A DNA stretch of 64,000 bases. Origin: Rhizomonospora bruguierae. GTDB taxonomy: Bacteria > Actinomycetota > Actinomycetes > Mycobacteriales > Micromonosporaceae. The DNA lies in assembly GCF_018397995.1 (NCBI RefSeq), contig NZ_BBQH01000013.1, forward strand, positions 109,551-173,550, given 5' to 3'. Below the pieces are notes generated by a model, which saw only the letters and a list, made by a program, of their open reading frames with translations, had not been told where the DNA came from and did not search any database. The translations under genes and the position numbers were made by a program. Numbering within the stretch: position 1 is the first letter of the stretch; every line of letters begins with the position of its first letter. Below, one piece after another: positions 51,707-60,439 of this stretch.

Positions 51707-52082
51707 CCACCCGTGGTCGGCTCGGTGCGGTTGAGGCGCCGTGGCATCCGAACGTGGGATCGGGGCGTTGTCCTTGGTGGCCCGCGACGGCGATCGCGTG
51801 GATGCCGCGCCGGTGCCGGTGCTTCGTCAACACGCCCATTCGGATGCCCCTCCGCGCTTACCGGTTCTGGTCCGTGGTGGGCAGCCTGCCGTATCCATCG
51901 ATGGAGCGGACTACCGTCCTTGGTGAGAATTTCCCCCACTACCAGAGCCGCCTGACCTGCTCAGATAGTGATCAACTGCGCTGCAACTACCCACCCTGTA
52001 CCCGGCGGCTACACCACGGTCCGTACCCAAGGGATTGCCGATGGCATACCGTGGCCAGCACGATGCAGGGTCGGAGGTGGTG
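51707..52082. other. 376-bp region between divergent XRE genes
   Basis: Some frames are open (a minus-strand frame ending at 51673, start near 51939, is the longest) but lack recognised motifs. Probably promoter DNA of both regulators. Confidence 0.4.
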
Positions 52083-53567
52083 ATGGCGGTGTCTCGGACG
52101 ACCGGGACGAAAGCCGACCGCGATCAGGTCCGCCAGACTCTGGCCGGTTTCGGCGCGACCCCGGCGGCTATCGCCACGGAGTTGCAGCGCCGGTTCGGCT
52201 TGCGCCCCAGAGATGCGTTCCGGCAAGCGCACGGCTGGACCCAAGACGTCGTGGCAGCGCATCTCAACGCCGCCGGTACCGGTTCGGCGACGTTCACTGG
52301 AGCGCGGATCAGCGACTACGAACGCTGGCCGTTCGGCGGCCGGCGCCCAACGTTGGCGGCACTCACCGCGCTGGCCGAGGTGTTCGGCACCACCCCAGCC
52401 TGCCTCGTGGACCTCGATGACCTGGCCGCGATGCCGGACGCTGATCGGGCCGTGCTGCACGCCGCGCCGATCACCGCAGCGGTACCTACCAGCCCGCCGG
52501 TCACGTCGACGCGTCTTGCCGGTGACACCGGCGGCGGGATGCGATGGGATTTGGGGGGACTGCTCGACGAGACTGAGTTGGTGATCGCGGTGACCGAACG
52601 TACGGCGGGATTCGGTGCATGGGCGGAGTCGTCCAACGTCGGCCCGATGACGCTCGACGACATCGCCTCCTCCACCCGTCGGGTCGCCGTCGACTACCTC
52701 AGTCATCCGCCGGTCGTGGTCTACGCCCGCGCTGGGCTGCTTGCCGATCGGGTGTTCCGGCTGCTCCAGACTGGCCGTCAGCGCCCCGATCAGGCTCGGG
52801 AGCTGTATACCTGGGCAGGATATCTCTGCGCGCTGCTGGCGTGGATGGCCGGCGACCTGGGCCACCCGGCCGCCGCCGAATCGCAGGCACGCACTGCCTG
52901 GATGTGCGCTGAACTGGCCGGCGACAACACGCTGCGCGCTTGGGTGTTGTCGACGACGAGCAAGATTTACCTGTGGGACCGGCGCTACGAAGAGGCCGCC
53001 GCTGCAGCCGCCCGCGGTCTAACCCTCACCCCGAGCGGCACCGCCGCAGTGATGTTGGCCTGCCAGGAGGCAGACGCCTGGGCCGAGATCGGCGCGGAGG
53101 GACCGGCCCGCACTGCCTTGGCCCAGGCGCAGGAGGCCCGGCAAAGCGCTGGCGTTGATCCCGTCGGTGGGCTGCTGGCATGCGGCACGGTCCGGCAGCA
53201 CAACTACGCCGGGTCGGTTCTGCTGCGCACCGGCAACCCCGCTGGTGCCATCGACCACGCCGATCAAGCGCTCGCCGAAGCCGCGAGGACCCCGGCAGTC
53301 GCCTACGGCACGATCGCGCAGATCCGAATCTGGGCCGCCACGGCGCATCTCGGCGCCGACAGCATCGACGGCGCTGCCCAAGTCCTCGCACCGGTCCTGG
53401 TGCTCCCGTCCGAGCAGCGGCTGGACACCCTAGTCCGTCGGTTGCGTGACGTCGGTCGACTCGTCGCCGCCCGCCCGGATCTGCGCTCCAGCGTTCAGGG
53501 GCGCACGCTGCACGCCGCCGTCACCGAGTTCTGCGCCGCCAGCGCGGCCCGCCAACTGCCCGCATAG
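52083..53567 (+). CDS. XRE-family regulator with tetratricopeptide-like repeats
   Basis: 494 aa from ATG 52083, behind GGAGG with 5-base spacing. An atypical HTH occupies about 30-105 (GWTQDVVAAHL, GARISDYERWPFGG, PTLAALTALAEVF). The rest (about 180-494) is helical repeats rich in Ala, including AESQARTAWMCAELAGD, LSTTSKIYLWDRRYEEAAA, and LLRTGNPAGAIDHADQAL, as in TPR-type sensor domains. Such genes are common in actinomycetes beside LigT-like or kinase genes. Followed 15 bp later by the LigT-like gene, so an operon is likely. Confidence 0.85.
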   Translation: MAVSRTTGTKADRDQVRQTLAGFGATPAAIATELQRRFGLRPRDAFRQAHGWTQDVVAAHLNAAGTGSATFTGARISDYERWPFGGRRPTLAALTALAEVFGTTPACLVDLDDLAAMPDADRAVLHAAPITAAVPTSPPVTSTRLAGDTGGGMRWDLGGLLDETELVIAVTERTAGFGAWAESSNVGPMTLDDIASSTRRVAVDYLSHPPVVVYARAGLLADRVFRLLQTGRQRPDQARELYTWAGYLCALLAWMAGDLGHPAAAESQARTAWMCAELAGDNTLRAWVLSTTSKIYLWDRRYEEAAAAAARGLTLTPSGTAAVMLACQEADAWAEIGAEGPARTALAQAQEARQSAGVDPVGGLLACGTVRQHNYAGSVLLRTGNPAGAIDHADQALAEAARTPAVAYGTIAQIRIWAATAHLGADSIDGAAQVLAPVLVLPSEQRLDTLVRRLRDVGRLVAARPDLRSSVQGRTLHAAVTEFCAASAARQLPA

Positions 53568-53582
53568 ACCTGGAGGGATCGT

Positions 53583-54215
53583 ATGGTCGTCCCGCACGCC
53601 ACCGACGTCCGTGACCACTGGTACTGGCGCCCAGGGTGGGGCGTCGGCTCCCGCTTCTACACGTGGCACATCACCTTCGACGGCCAGCCGGAGGTCGCCG
53701 AACTCGCGGACCGGTACCGAGACGTCCTGGCCTTGCAACCCAGCCTCGACATCATCCCGACCCAGTGGCTGCACCTGACCATGCAGGGCATCGGGTTCGT
53801 CGACCAGGTCGACCGCGGCCAGGTCGACGCCATCGTGGCCGCCGCCCGTACCCGGTGCGCGGCGCTGCCCCCGATGAAACTGACCATCGGCACCCCGCAC
53901 GTCGACCCAGAGTCCATCCAGATCGCGCTCGCACCCGCCGAACCAGTCCGCCAACTCCGCGCCGCCATTCGCGCTGCCATCGCCGACGTGTGGGGGCCCG
54001 ATCAGGTACCAGAGCCGGCCGAGCCCTACACCCCACACATGAGCCTGGCCTACATCAACACCGCCGGCCCCGCAGCTCCGCTCGCCCACACGCTGGCAAC
54101 CGCCCCGGACATCACGGCCACCGCCGTGATCGACTCCTGCCAGCTCATCGTCCTCAACCGCGACGACGGCATGTACGTATGGGAGCCCTACGCCACCGTG
54201 CCCCTCGGCCCATGA
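53583..54215 (+). CDS. 2'-5' RNA ligase (LigT)-like phosphoesterase
   Basis: 210 aa. Both H-x-T/S motifs of the 2H phosphoesterase superfamily are present: HLT at 64-66 and HMS at 152-154. The first half has WLHLTMQGIGF, the second YTPHMSLAYIN. Members hydrolyse or make 2',5' and 2',3'-cyclic phosphodiester bonds on RNA. Immediately downstream are the remains of a polynucleotide-kinase-like gene. Together with the XRE/TPR gene it looks like a regulated RNA-end processing module. Confidence 0.85.
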   Translation: MVVPHATDVRDHWYWRPGWGVGSRFYTWHITFDGQPEVAELADRYRDVLALQPSLDIIPTQWLHLTMQGIGFVDQVDRGQVDAIVAAARTRCAALPPMKLTIGTPHVDPESIQIALAPAEPVRQLRAAIRAAIADVWGPDQVPEPAEPYTPHMSLAYINTAGPAAPLAHTLATAPDITATAVIDSCQLIVLNRDDGMYVWEPYATVPLGP

Positions 54216-54289
54216 CCCCGTCGGCACCGCGGTCCACCGACCGCTCCATCGAGCCGCGAGGTGGCCGGGTTGCGCGCTCGGCCGCGCCT

Positions 54290-54800
54290 GCGCCTCACCG
54301 ATCCCGAACCCGAACCGAGCAGCGGCTTGCGCCACGCTCACCTGCTGATGCCGTCCGGGCACATCATGGACGGCCCACATATCCTCGGCCTGCACCAGGT
54401 TCCTGGTGGCGTGCTCGGCCATCAGTGCGGCATAGTCAAGTACCTCGTGCACTGGCAGACGCTTGTCCCGCTCCGCGTTCTGGCTGATCAATACGTTCTC
54501 CGGCTGGGGGGAAGCGCAGCATGACCACCGGTGCCGCGAACTGTTGGGCGATGGCCACGAGCCTTGCCCGGCCTCGCCCCGAACGTTCGTGGCGTCGACC
54601 ACCGTAGTCAGGCCCGCGCGGAGTCGTTCGGCGACCCGGTGATCCCGTTCGGCGAAGATCGATCCGCACGCTCCCGGTCGACTCGTGCGCCGAACATCTG
54701 CACCGCGATGTCATCACTGGACACGACTGCGGCCGAGTCCACCTTGCCTTGACGGACAAGCTCTGCCGTGAACGTACTCTCGTGCACCGCGGCGGGGGCT
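54290..54800 (-). pseudogene. Decayed P-loop kinase gene, polynucleotide-kinase-like
   Basis: Parts of one protein lie in three frames. ESTFTAELVRQGKVDSAAVV, followed by SSDDIAVQMFGARVDRERAD, is in one. VDATNVRGEA and later QPENVLISQNAERDKRLPVH, then YAALMAEHATRNLVQAEDMW and AVHDVPGRHQQVSVAQAAARF, are in a second. ARLVAIAQQFAAPVVMLRF is in a third. The order fits the AAA polynucleotide-kinase family of actinomycetes. The P-loop (GxxGxGKST) is replaced by PAAVHEST, so ATP binding is lost as well. At least three frameshifts. Confidence 0.75.
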
Positions 54801-54891
54801 GGCGCGGCGAGCCGTACACCGCGGCATCGGGCAGCCACGTCTCCGTTTACCAACGGCCCGACCGGTGAGCGGGACCGTGGCGGCACCAGGC

Positions 54892-55140
54892 ATGCACCCC
54901 ATCCACGACCTCCTGGCCGGCCGCTTGGCCCCGCCCGGCGACGGCGCGGTCGTCGACCTCGGCTGCGGCCCGGCCGCACCCTTACCGCTATCCACCACCG
55001 CTGGCCAATGGCCCAACTCATTGGCATCGACCTGCAACCTGTTCCGCTGGCCACCCGCCCGACCAAGCGGACGCCGACGGCGAGCCCTGCTTCGCCGAAA
55101 CCGCACTCATCACTACGGCGACGCGTCCCGCCTGGACTGA
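54892..55140 (+). pseudogene. Fragment of a class I SAM-dependent methyltransferase
   Basis: MHPIHDLLAGRLAPPGDGAV then VDLGCGP is a normal N-terminus with motif I. The next stretch in another frame, LTAIHHRWPMAQLIGIDLQP, is the following helix and acidic motif II strand. The rest is missing. So a truncated and frameshifted gene. Downstream is the convergent FGE-like gene. Confidence 0.6.
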
Positions 55141-55141
55141 A

Positions 55142-56167
55142 TCAGCCCGTACGGTCGTGTTCCTGCAGTCGCGAAGCCGCACTAGGGGGCGATCCCGAGG
55201 GTTTGCGTACCGCTTGAGCCGGGGCGACGCATCGGAAGCTGGTGTCGTCATCGAGCATTTCTGCGGACGCGTCGTTGAACAGTGACGGTGCGCAGCGCAG
55301 GAACGGGCTGGTGAACGCGCTGCCTTTGAGTTCATGGCGGCCGGGCGTTGACTCGGTAGAGCACCATTCCCACGTATTGCCGCACAGGTCGTACACGCCG
55401 TACGGGCTGGCGCCGCTGGCGTAACGGTCGACGGGTGTAGTGCCGTGGATGTTGTTCTCCCGGCAGTTGCATTTGGCAGGCGTGCGTTGGCTGCCCCACG
55501 GGTAGATGTCGCCACGGTTACCGCGGGCTGCTTTCTCCCACTGCTGGCTGGCTGGCAGGCTCTTCCCGGCCCACTGCGCATACCCATCCGCGTCGTGCCA
55601 TGTTACGAACACGACCGGGTGGTCGAGCAGGGCTTCGGGCGGCTTGCCGTTCTCCCAATGTTGCGGCGGCGGAGCATCGGTAGCCGTGACGAATCGGGCG
55701 TAGTCGGCGTTCGTCGTCGGGTACACATCGATGTAGAACGCCGGGAGATAGACCGGCTGGTTGTCGGCGCCCGAGAAGTACACGCCCGAGTCGACGAGCG
55801 TCATGAGTTTGCCGTCGGTGGGGTGGCGGATGTGGTTCTCGTCGCCTACTGGGATGGAATCGTCGTCTGGAGCCTCTGGGACACGTTGGACGGCCACGGC
55901 GGTCCCCAGCGCGGAGATGGCAGCCGAGGTAACGCCGAGGGATTCGGCGAACCTGGCATGAACATCAACGCTGGAAGCCGCAAGTGACGTATCCAGTGCC
56001 TGCTGGTTCACTGGCCTGGGGATGATGCCCTCACCCCCGGCCTCCCACTTGGAGATCATTCGTTCGCTCACGCCGAGATGGCCGGCGAACTCTCGGATGC
56101 TCATGCGCTTGGCCTCGCGCAGCGCACGGACCTCGCGTCCGGACCAACGCTGAACGGTGATCGCCAT
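55142..56167 (-). CDS. XRE-type HTH fused to SUMF1/FGE-sulfatase-fold domain
   Basis: 341 aa from ATG 56167. Residues 11-46: helix-turn-helix (REAKRMSIREFAGHLGVSER). About 98-320: SUMF1/FGE fold, with VYLPAFYIDVYPTTNADYAR, HPVVFVTWHDADGYAQWAGK, LPASQQWEKAARG and the ligand-type GVYDLCGNTWEW. In formylglycine-generating enzymes two Cys near LCHDSYC are catalytic. Here the equivalent stretch reads GSAFTSPFLRC, with only one Cys, so classical FGE activity is doubtful. A regulator or binding protein is as likely. Followed by a class IV aminotransferase gene 34 bp upstream. Confidence 0.85.
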   Translation of the reverse strand: MAITVQRWSGREVRALREAKRMSIREFAGHLGVSERMISKWEAGGEGIIPRPVNQQALDTSLAASSVDVHARFAESLGVTSAAISALGTAVAVQRVPEAPDDDSIPVGDENHIRHPTDGKLMTLVDSGVYFSGADNQPVYLPAFYIDVYPTTNADYARFVTATDAPPPQHWENGKPPEALLDHPVVFVTWHDADGYAQWAGKSLPASQQWEKAARGNRGDIYPWGSQRTPAKCNCRENNIHGTTPVDRYASGASPYGVYDLCGNTWEWCSTESTPGRHELKGSAFTSPFLRCAPSLFNDASAEMLDDDTSFRCVAPAQAVRKPSGSPPSAASRLQEHDRTG

Positions 56168-56200
56168 TTTCCAGAGGGCTCCGATTGGCGTCGCGGTGCT

Positions 56201-56980
56201 CTACAGGGACTCGGCCGGGATCTCCTCGTACTCCTTGCGGAGCGTATCGAGGATGGGATGGTCCGCCGGAAACTCTACGTCGTTGATGGCCGTAATTGCA
56301 CGAACACCAATCGTCGTGTTCGTGGCAAACGCGGCCTGCATCCGCGGTAGGTCGGTGAGATTGACAGGCGCAAGCGTGGTGCGGTCGTGGACCTGTCGCA
56401 GCAGTCGCATCGTCACGCCGGGCAGGACCTCGGCGTTTGGCCACACGACATGGTCGCCGTCATAGAACGCGATGTTCCAGGTCGGACCTTCAGACACGTA
56501 CGACTCGGCGTCGGTGAAGACGGCGTCGTCGTAGCCGCGCAGCTGCGCGGCGCGTCGATGCCAGATCGCACCGAAGAGGCCGACATGCTTCACTGCGGGC
56601 AGATCACGCGTGTAGGCAGCGGATTGGACCCGCCAGGGCGCCAGTCGGCCGACACCGATCGGGCGGCTCGTCACGAGTACGTGGGGCTGTGCCGGCGCTC
56701 CGGGCAGCCCGAGCTCCAACGCAGGGTCGTAGATCGTCACGCGGACGACGAACGCGCCGTCTCGGCCGGCGACTGCCTGACGGATGTAGGCGCGGACCTG
56801 CTCACGGTCGAGATCCGTCGCGAGCAGCATCCGGCAGTCACGTACAAGCCGCTCGATGTGCTGCGAGAGGCCACGGACCTGCTGGTTCTCGACACGCATC
56901 GAGGTGAAGTGGCCGTAGTTGACCAGGGCCAACGCCTTGAGTTCCTCGGCTGTGGCTGGTGCGCCGTTGAGTTCCGCCAT
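56201..56980 (-). CDS. Class IV PLP-dependent aminotransferase-like protein
   Basis: 259 aa, fold-type IV. Schiff-base Lys131 in AVKHVGLFGAIWHRRAAQLRG split around it, and the cofactor region DAVFTDAESYVSEGPTWNIAF. The usual phosphate-binding Thr near the C-terminus lies in the TNTTIGVRAI segment. Branched-chain, D-amino-acid or aminodeoxychorismate relatives cannot be separated. In the same direction as the HTH-FGE gene and probably cotranscribed. ATG 56980. Confidence 0.85.
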   Translation of the reverse strand: MAELNGAPATAEELKALALVNYGHFTSMRVENQQVRGLSQHIERLVRDCRMLLATDLDREQVRAYIRQAVAGRDGAFVVRVTIYDPALELGLPGAPAQPHVLVTSRPIGVGRLAPWRVQSAAYTRDLPAVKHVGLFGAIWHRRAAQLRGYDDAVFTDAESYVSEGPTWNIAFYDGDHVVWPNAEVLPGVTMRLLRQVHDRTTLAPVNLTDLPRMQAAFATNTTIGVRAITAINDVEFPADHPILDTLRKEYEEIPAESL

Positions 56981-57086
56981 GGCTCCAGTCTCGCAGTCGG
57001 CCCGGGTCTTCTGCAGGTTTGGTGCAGCGGAAGTTCAGTGCTGGGGCAGCGGCGAGACGTGGGCAGGATCGGTTCAATTTGCCACG

Positions 57087-57413
57087 GTGGATAGGTGGCG
57101 GCACGGGGTGACAACACCGGGAAGTACGCCTCGTGTGAGGGAGCCAGGGGCGGTCTACCGAGTTGGCGTGGATCGGCAAAAGCGCGGGATGCTACGGCTG
57201 TACGAGGTTGGCGCGTCGTCGCCGATGACGGTGCTGGTCGGTGGCATCCCAGCCACGTACCAGACCAGTGTGCTCGGCGTGCCGCCCTCGTCCCTGCTCG
57301 CTGGGGTCGCGCTCCGACTGCTGGTGGTGAACTATACGGCGATGAGCCGGCATGCGCCCCACGCGCGTCGGTTACGAGCGCATCCGAACCGGTTACGAGC
57401 GCACCCGAAATGA
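57087..57413 (+). CDS. Hypothetical protein (weak evidence)
   Basis: 108 aa from GTG 57087 with coding-like composition, including LYEVGASSPMTVLVGGIPAT and LLAGVALRLLVVNYTAM. No ribosome site is obvious and no family is recognised. The last 15 codons run through the direct repeat that precedes the next gene. Confidence 0.35.
   Translation: MDRWRHGVTTPGSTPRVREPGAVYRVGVDRQKRGMLRLYEVGASSPMTVLVGGIPATYQTSVLGVPPSSLLAGVALRLLVVNYTAMSRHAPHARRLRAHPNRLRAHPK
57369..57409 (+). repeat. Two 20-bp direct repeats before the XRE gene
   Basis: CGGTTACGAGCGCATCCGAA at 57369-57388 and CGGTTACGAGCGCACCCGAA at 57390-57409: one mismatch, 21-bp period, i.e. two DNA turns. They lie 59 bp before the start of the regulator at 57468, so they may be its binding sites. 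Confidence 0.6.
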
Positions 57414-57467
57414 ACGCGTCCCGGATCGGGACGGGCGGACAGCCGGAGCCGACAGGAGAAAGACGAC

Positions 57468-57926
57468 ATGGCGCAGGCACCCGCTGAGCTGCGACCGTTC
57501 GAGTCGCCTCGGCACTACCTTGGCGCTGAGCTCCGCGCCTGGCGAAGGCTCCGCGGATACTCACTTGCGCGACTCGGCCACACTATCCATGCCTCTGGCG
57601 CCCTCCTCGGTAAGATCGAGAAAGCCCAACGCTGGCCAACCAAGGATCTCATTGCACGCTGCGACGACGCTCTCGAAGCTGCAGGAACCCTCACGCGCCT
57701 GTATGACCTGGCTCGCGACGGATTCCAGGAAGTCGCCAGCGACGGGGTGACATGGGGCTCCAGTTTTCCGGCCAGGGTTGGCGCAACTCACCCTGAGACT
57801 GAGACTTCAGCAGGTTCAGGGCTCTCTCTTGGCGTCGATGGCCACGCCGGTGAAGTCGTGAATCTCGCGGCGTACAGACGTCGACGGATGGCTTCATCCG
57901 ATTCCGAGCCAGTTGTTGTCGTCTAG
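57468..57926 (+). CDS. XRE-type helix-turn-helix regulator (paralogue B)
   Basis: 152 aa. HTH about residues 14-65: SPRHYLGAELRAWRRLRGYS then LARLGHTIHASGALLGKIEKA and RWPTKDLIARCDDAL. The C-terminal 80 residues are low in motif content. AGGAGAAAG ribosome site before ATG 57468. Shares its layout with the proteins at 51299 and 61291. Direct repeats upstream suggest autoregulation. Confidence 0.85.
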   Translation: MAQAPAELRPFESPRHYLGAELRAWRRLRGYSLARLGHTIHASGALLGKIEKAQRWPTKDLIARCDDALEAAGTLTRLYDLARDGFQEVASDGVTWGSSFPARVGATHPETETSAGSGLSLGVDGHAGEVVNLAAYRRRRMASSDSEPVVVV

Positions 57927-58130
57927 CGGTATACGTATGGAGTTTGGAGAAGCCCTTGGTCAGCGCCCAGCCGAGTTCGCCACGACGGGAGGAGCCGCCG
58001 AGCTCATGCTGCGATTGCCGCCGGACACCCCCCGGTTCGGATCACCGATGATGGACGATCCGGCTGCGTGCCGGTCGGTCTGCGGCCGTTGACCGTTGCT
58101 GATACGAATGCGGTCCACGACTGGGCGCGG

Positions 58131-58985
58131 TCAGATGCGCATGGGATCGATCTCCTCGCCGACCAGTAGGGCGCCCGCCAGTGGGAAGAAGTCGGGGCCC
58201 ACGCCTGCGTGCTGGGTGATCGCATGGATGTCGCGCATCCGTCGCTGGAGGACTGAGCCGTCGTACAGCGAGGAGCTGCCCGCTAGCCGGTACGCCGTGT
58301 CCGCGACCGTCGTCGCTGCCGTGACCGCGTGCGAACTAGCGGTACGCATCCGGGCCCGGTCCAGCAGGGAGAACTCCTGACCCGTGAGGGCCTTTGACCA
58401 TGCTTTGTGGGCCTCGTCGTGGATCAGGGCCCGGGCCGCGCGCAGCTCGGCGTCAGCCTCGCCGAGGCGGGTTTGGAACAGCGGCGACTCGGCGACTCGG
58501 CGGGCGCCGTACGCGGGCCGCTTGCCACCGGCGACCACCGCCACCAAGTCGTCGATCGCGGCCTGTGCGCAGCCGACGGCGACGGCCGCGATGAACAGGG
58601 CCAGCGGGGCGATTGGCGGGATCGAGAAGATGGGCGCGGCGATCGTCGGCATGGCGCTGAAGAGCTGGCAGGTCCGCTCCTCGGGGCAGAACACGTCGCT
58701 GACGCGGATGTCGTGGCTGCCCGTCCCGCGCAGGCCCACGGCGTGCCAGGTGTCGACGACCTCGACTTCCGACGCCGGCATTATCGCCAGCCGCATGAGT
58801 GGCATGCCGTTGGCCATGAACTGCCGCTCGCCGTCGCGCAGGACGGCCGCGTGCCCGACCAGCCAGGCGGCGTGCTGGCAGCCGCTGGCGAACGGCCACT
58901 GCCCTGAGATGCGGTACCCGCCGTCCACCGGTACCGCAGTGCCCTTGGGTGCGTGCGAGCCGCCAAGGATGACGTCGGGGCCTGC
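58131..58985 (-). pseudogene. Acyl-CoA dehydrogenase-like gene lacking its N-terminal third
   Basis: The reading frame gives a normal ACAD middle and C-terminal part (DVILGGSHAPKGTAVPVDGG, ISGQWPFASGC, VVDTWHAVGLRGTGSHDI, and helical ARMRTASSHAVTAATTVADT). Whole proteins of this group are about 380 aa; here about 280 remain and no start codon in frame lies upstream. The N-terminal helices are replaced, in another frame, by the peptidase gene. Members include flavin-dependent hydroxylase-type enzymes of secondary metabolism. Confidence 0.8.
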
Positions 58986-60225
58986 GGCCCGTGGGCGGGT
59001 AGAACAGCACCGTGATCGTCGCGGTGCCACCGGCCGCAGTCCGCAGCCGTTCCGGAGTCGACACGACGGACTCGCCGACCGGAGCGGACGGCCGTCTGAT
59101 GACCTCGACCTTGTTGCTGCCGTCCGTCGTGACCAGCGCGATCTCCGATGCCCGCGTCGGCGACGCGCCGATCAACGCGACCCTGTCGCCCAATGCCGCC
59201 AGGTAGGGCTTGATCGACGTATATGGCAGCTGAATGACTCGGCTGCCGCCACCGGGGTCGACGACGATCAACTGCTGCTCCGGCCCGGACTGCACCGTCA
59301 TGGCGATCCGTCCCCGAGGCAGCAGGACGAAGTTGGCGTAGCTGGACTCCCAGGGCGCCGTCGCGCACTCGGCTGTCATCGGCGCGACCGCTTCGGTATG
59401 GCCGTCACGCCATTGGTACAGATTCCACCAGCCGGAGCGATCCGACATGAAGTACAGAGCGCCGTCGGCGGCCCAGCACGGCTGGATCGCAGACTCGCCA
59501 GGACCGCCGGCCACACGCCGCGGCTGGTCAGGCCGCTGACCAACCGCGTAGTCAGCGACCCAGATCTCGCAGGAGTCCCACGGCATGGCGTCGTCGGCCC
59601 ACTGCGTCCACCCCAGACGACCGTCGTGGTAGCGGGGGGATGCCAGGAAGCCATCGGTGGTCAGCAGCACCCGCGGCCTGGTGGAGGCCAGGTCGAGGGC
59701 GACGAGCTGGTCACCGTGGTCATGCTCGCGAACGGCGAGCACCTCATTGCCGCAGTTTGCAAGGTCGCCGTACGTGAACCCGTCGCTGGTGTGTCCGGAT
59801 GGTCCAACGAGCTGTCCGGTGGCCGCGTTCACCGCCGTGAGCGTGCCCGAGGTGGTGAACAGGTACGGCATGCCGCCGTACGCGTGGAGCGAGCTGCCGA
59901 CGCTCGCGTCCCGCACGCTGTAGCCGACGAGTCGATCGGAGTCCCAGAGCGTCGCGATGGTCCGCCCCGTCAACGGCTGGGACTCAACCCAACTCAACCT
60001 GGCGCCGGTGCTCGCCAACCAGTCGAAGCTGGCGCCGGCTTCCGCTGACTGTGGATCGATAGATACCGCCTCAACATCGAGACTCGTGAACGCCGACTCA
60101 GCCTCTTCGCGCACTTCTCGATCACAACACAAGATGGCCGGGAATGGCAGGAGGAACCGGTCACCTGGTGGGGCCCGGCCGTCCGCATGGGATGCGCCTG
60201 TCGAGCGCTGTCGCCGCTCTCTCAC
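58986..60225 (-). pseudogene. S9 (prolyl oligopeptidase) gene, beta-propeller part only
   Basis: About 410 codons with the beta-propeller of an S9 peptidase: ARLSWVESQPLTGRTIATLW, SSLHAYGGMPYLFTTSGTLT, DDAMPWDSCEIWVADYAVGQ, YFMSDRSGWWNLYQWRDG. The alpha/beta-hydrolase half that holds the Ser-Asp-His triad is absent: after ITVLFYPPTG the DNA continues as the ACAD gene in another frame. The N-terminal start (ATG 60225) is uncertain and may include foreign sequence. Not functional as a peptidase. Confidence 0.75.
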
Positions 60226-60439
60226 CCGGTCAGGCGGTCACTCGGCTTGGCAACGGGGGCACCGTCGCGGAGTACGCCCAGCCGGGCGGAGGCACCCCCG
60301 TGCCCGGCCGGGGCTGTATCACGACGTCCGTATCACTGTTCCGTGTCCATGGCGCACATGCGGACAGCCAAGGTTGTCCGCATGCCGTCACGACCTGTGC
60401 CGCAGCACACCTGGCCGTTCAAGACCACCAATCAGCGGA

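Noticed and set aside
55142-56167. Diversity-generating retroelement target (SUMF1/FGE-fold proteins are common targets)
   Set aside because: No reverse transcriptase, template repeat or variable repeat was found within the window.
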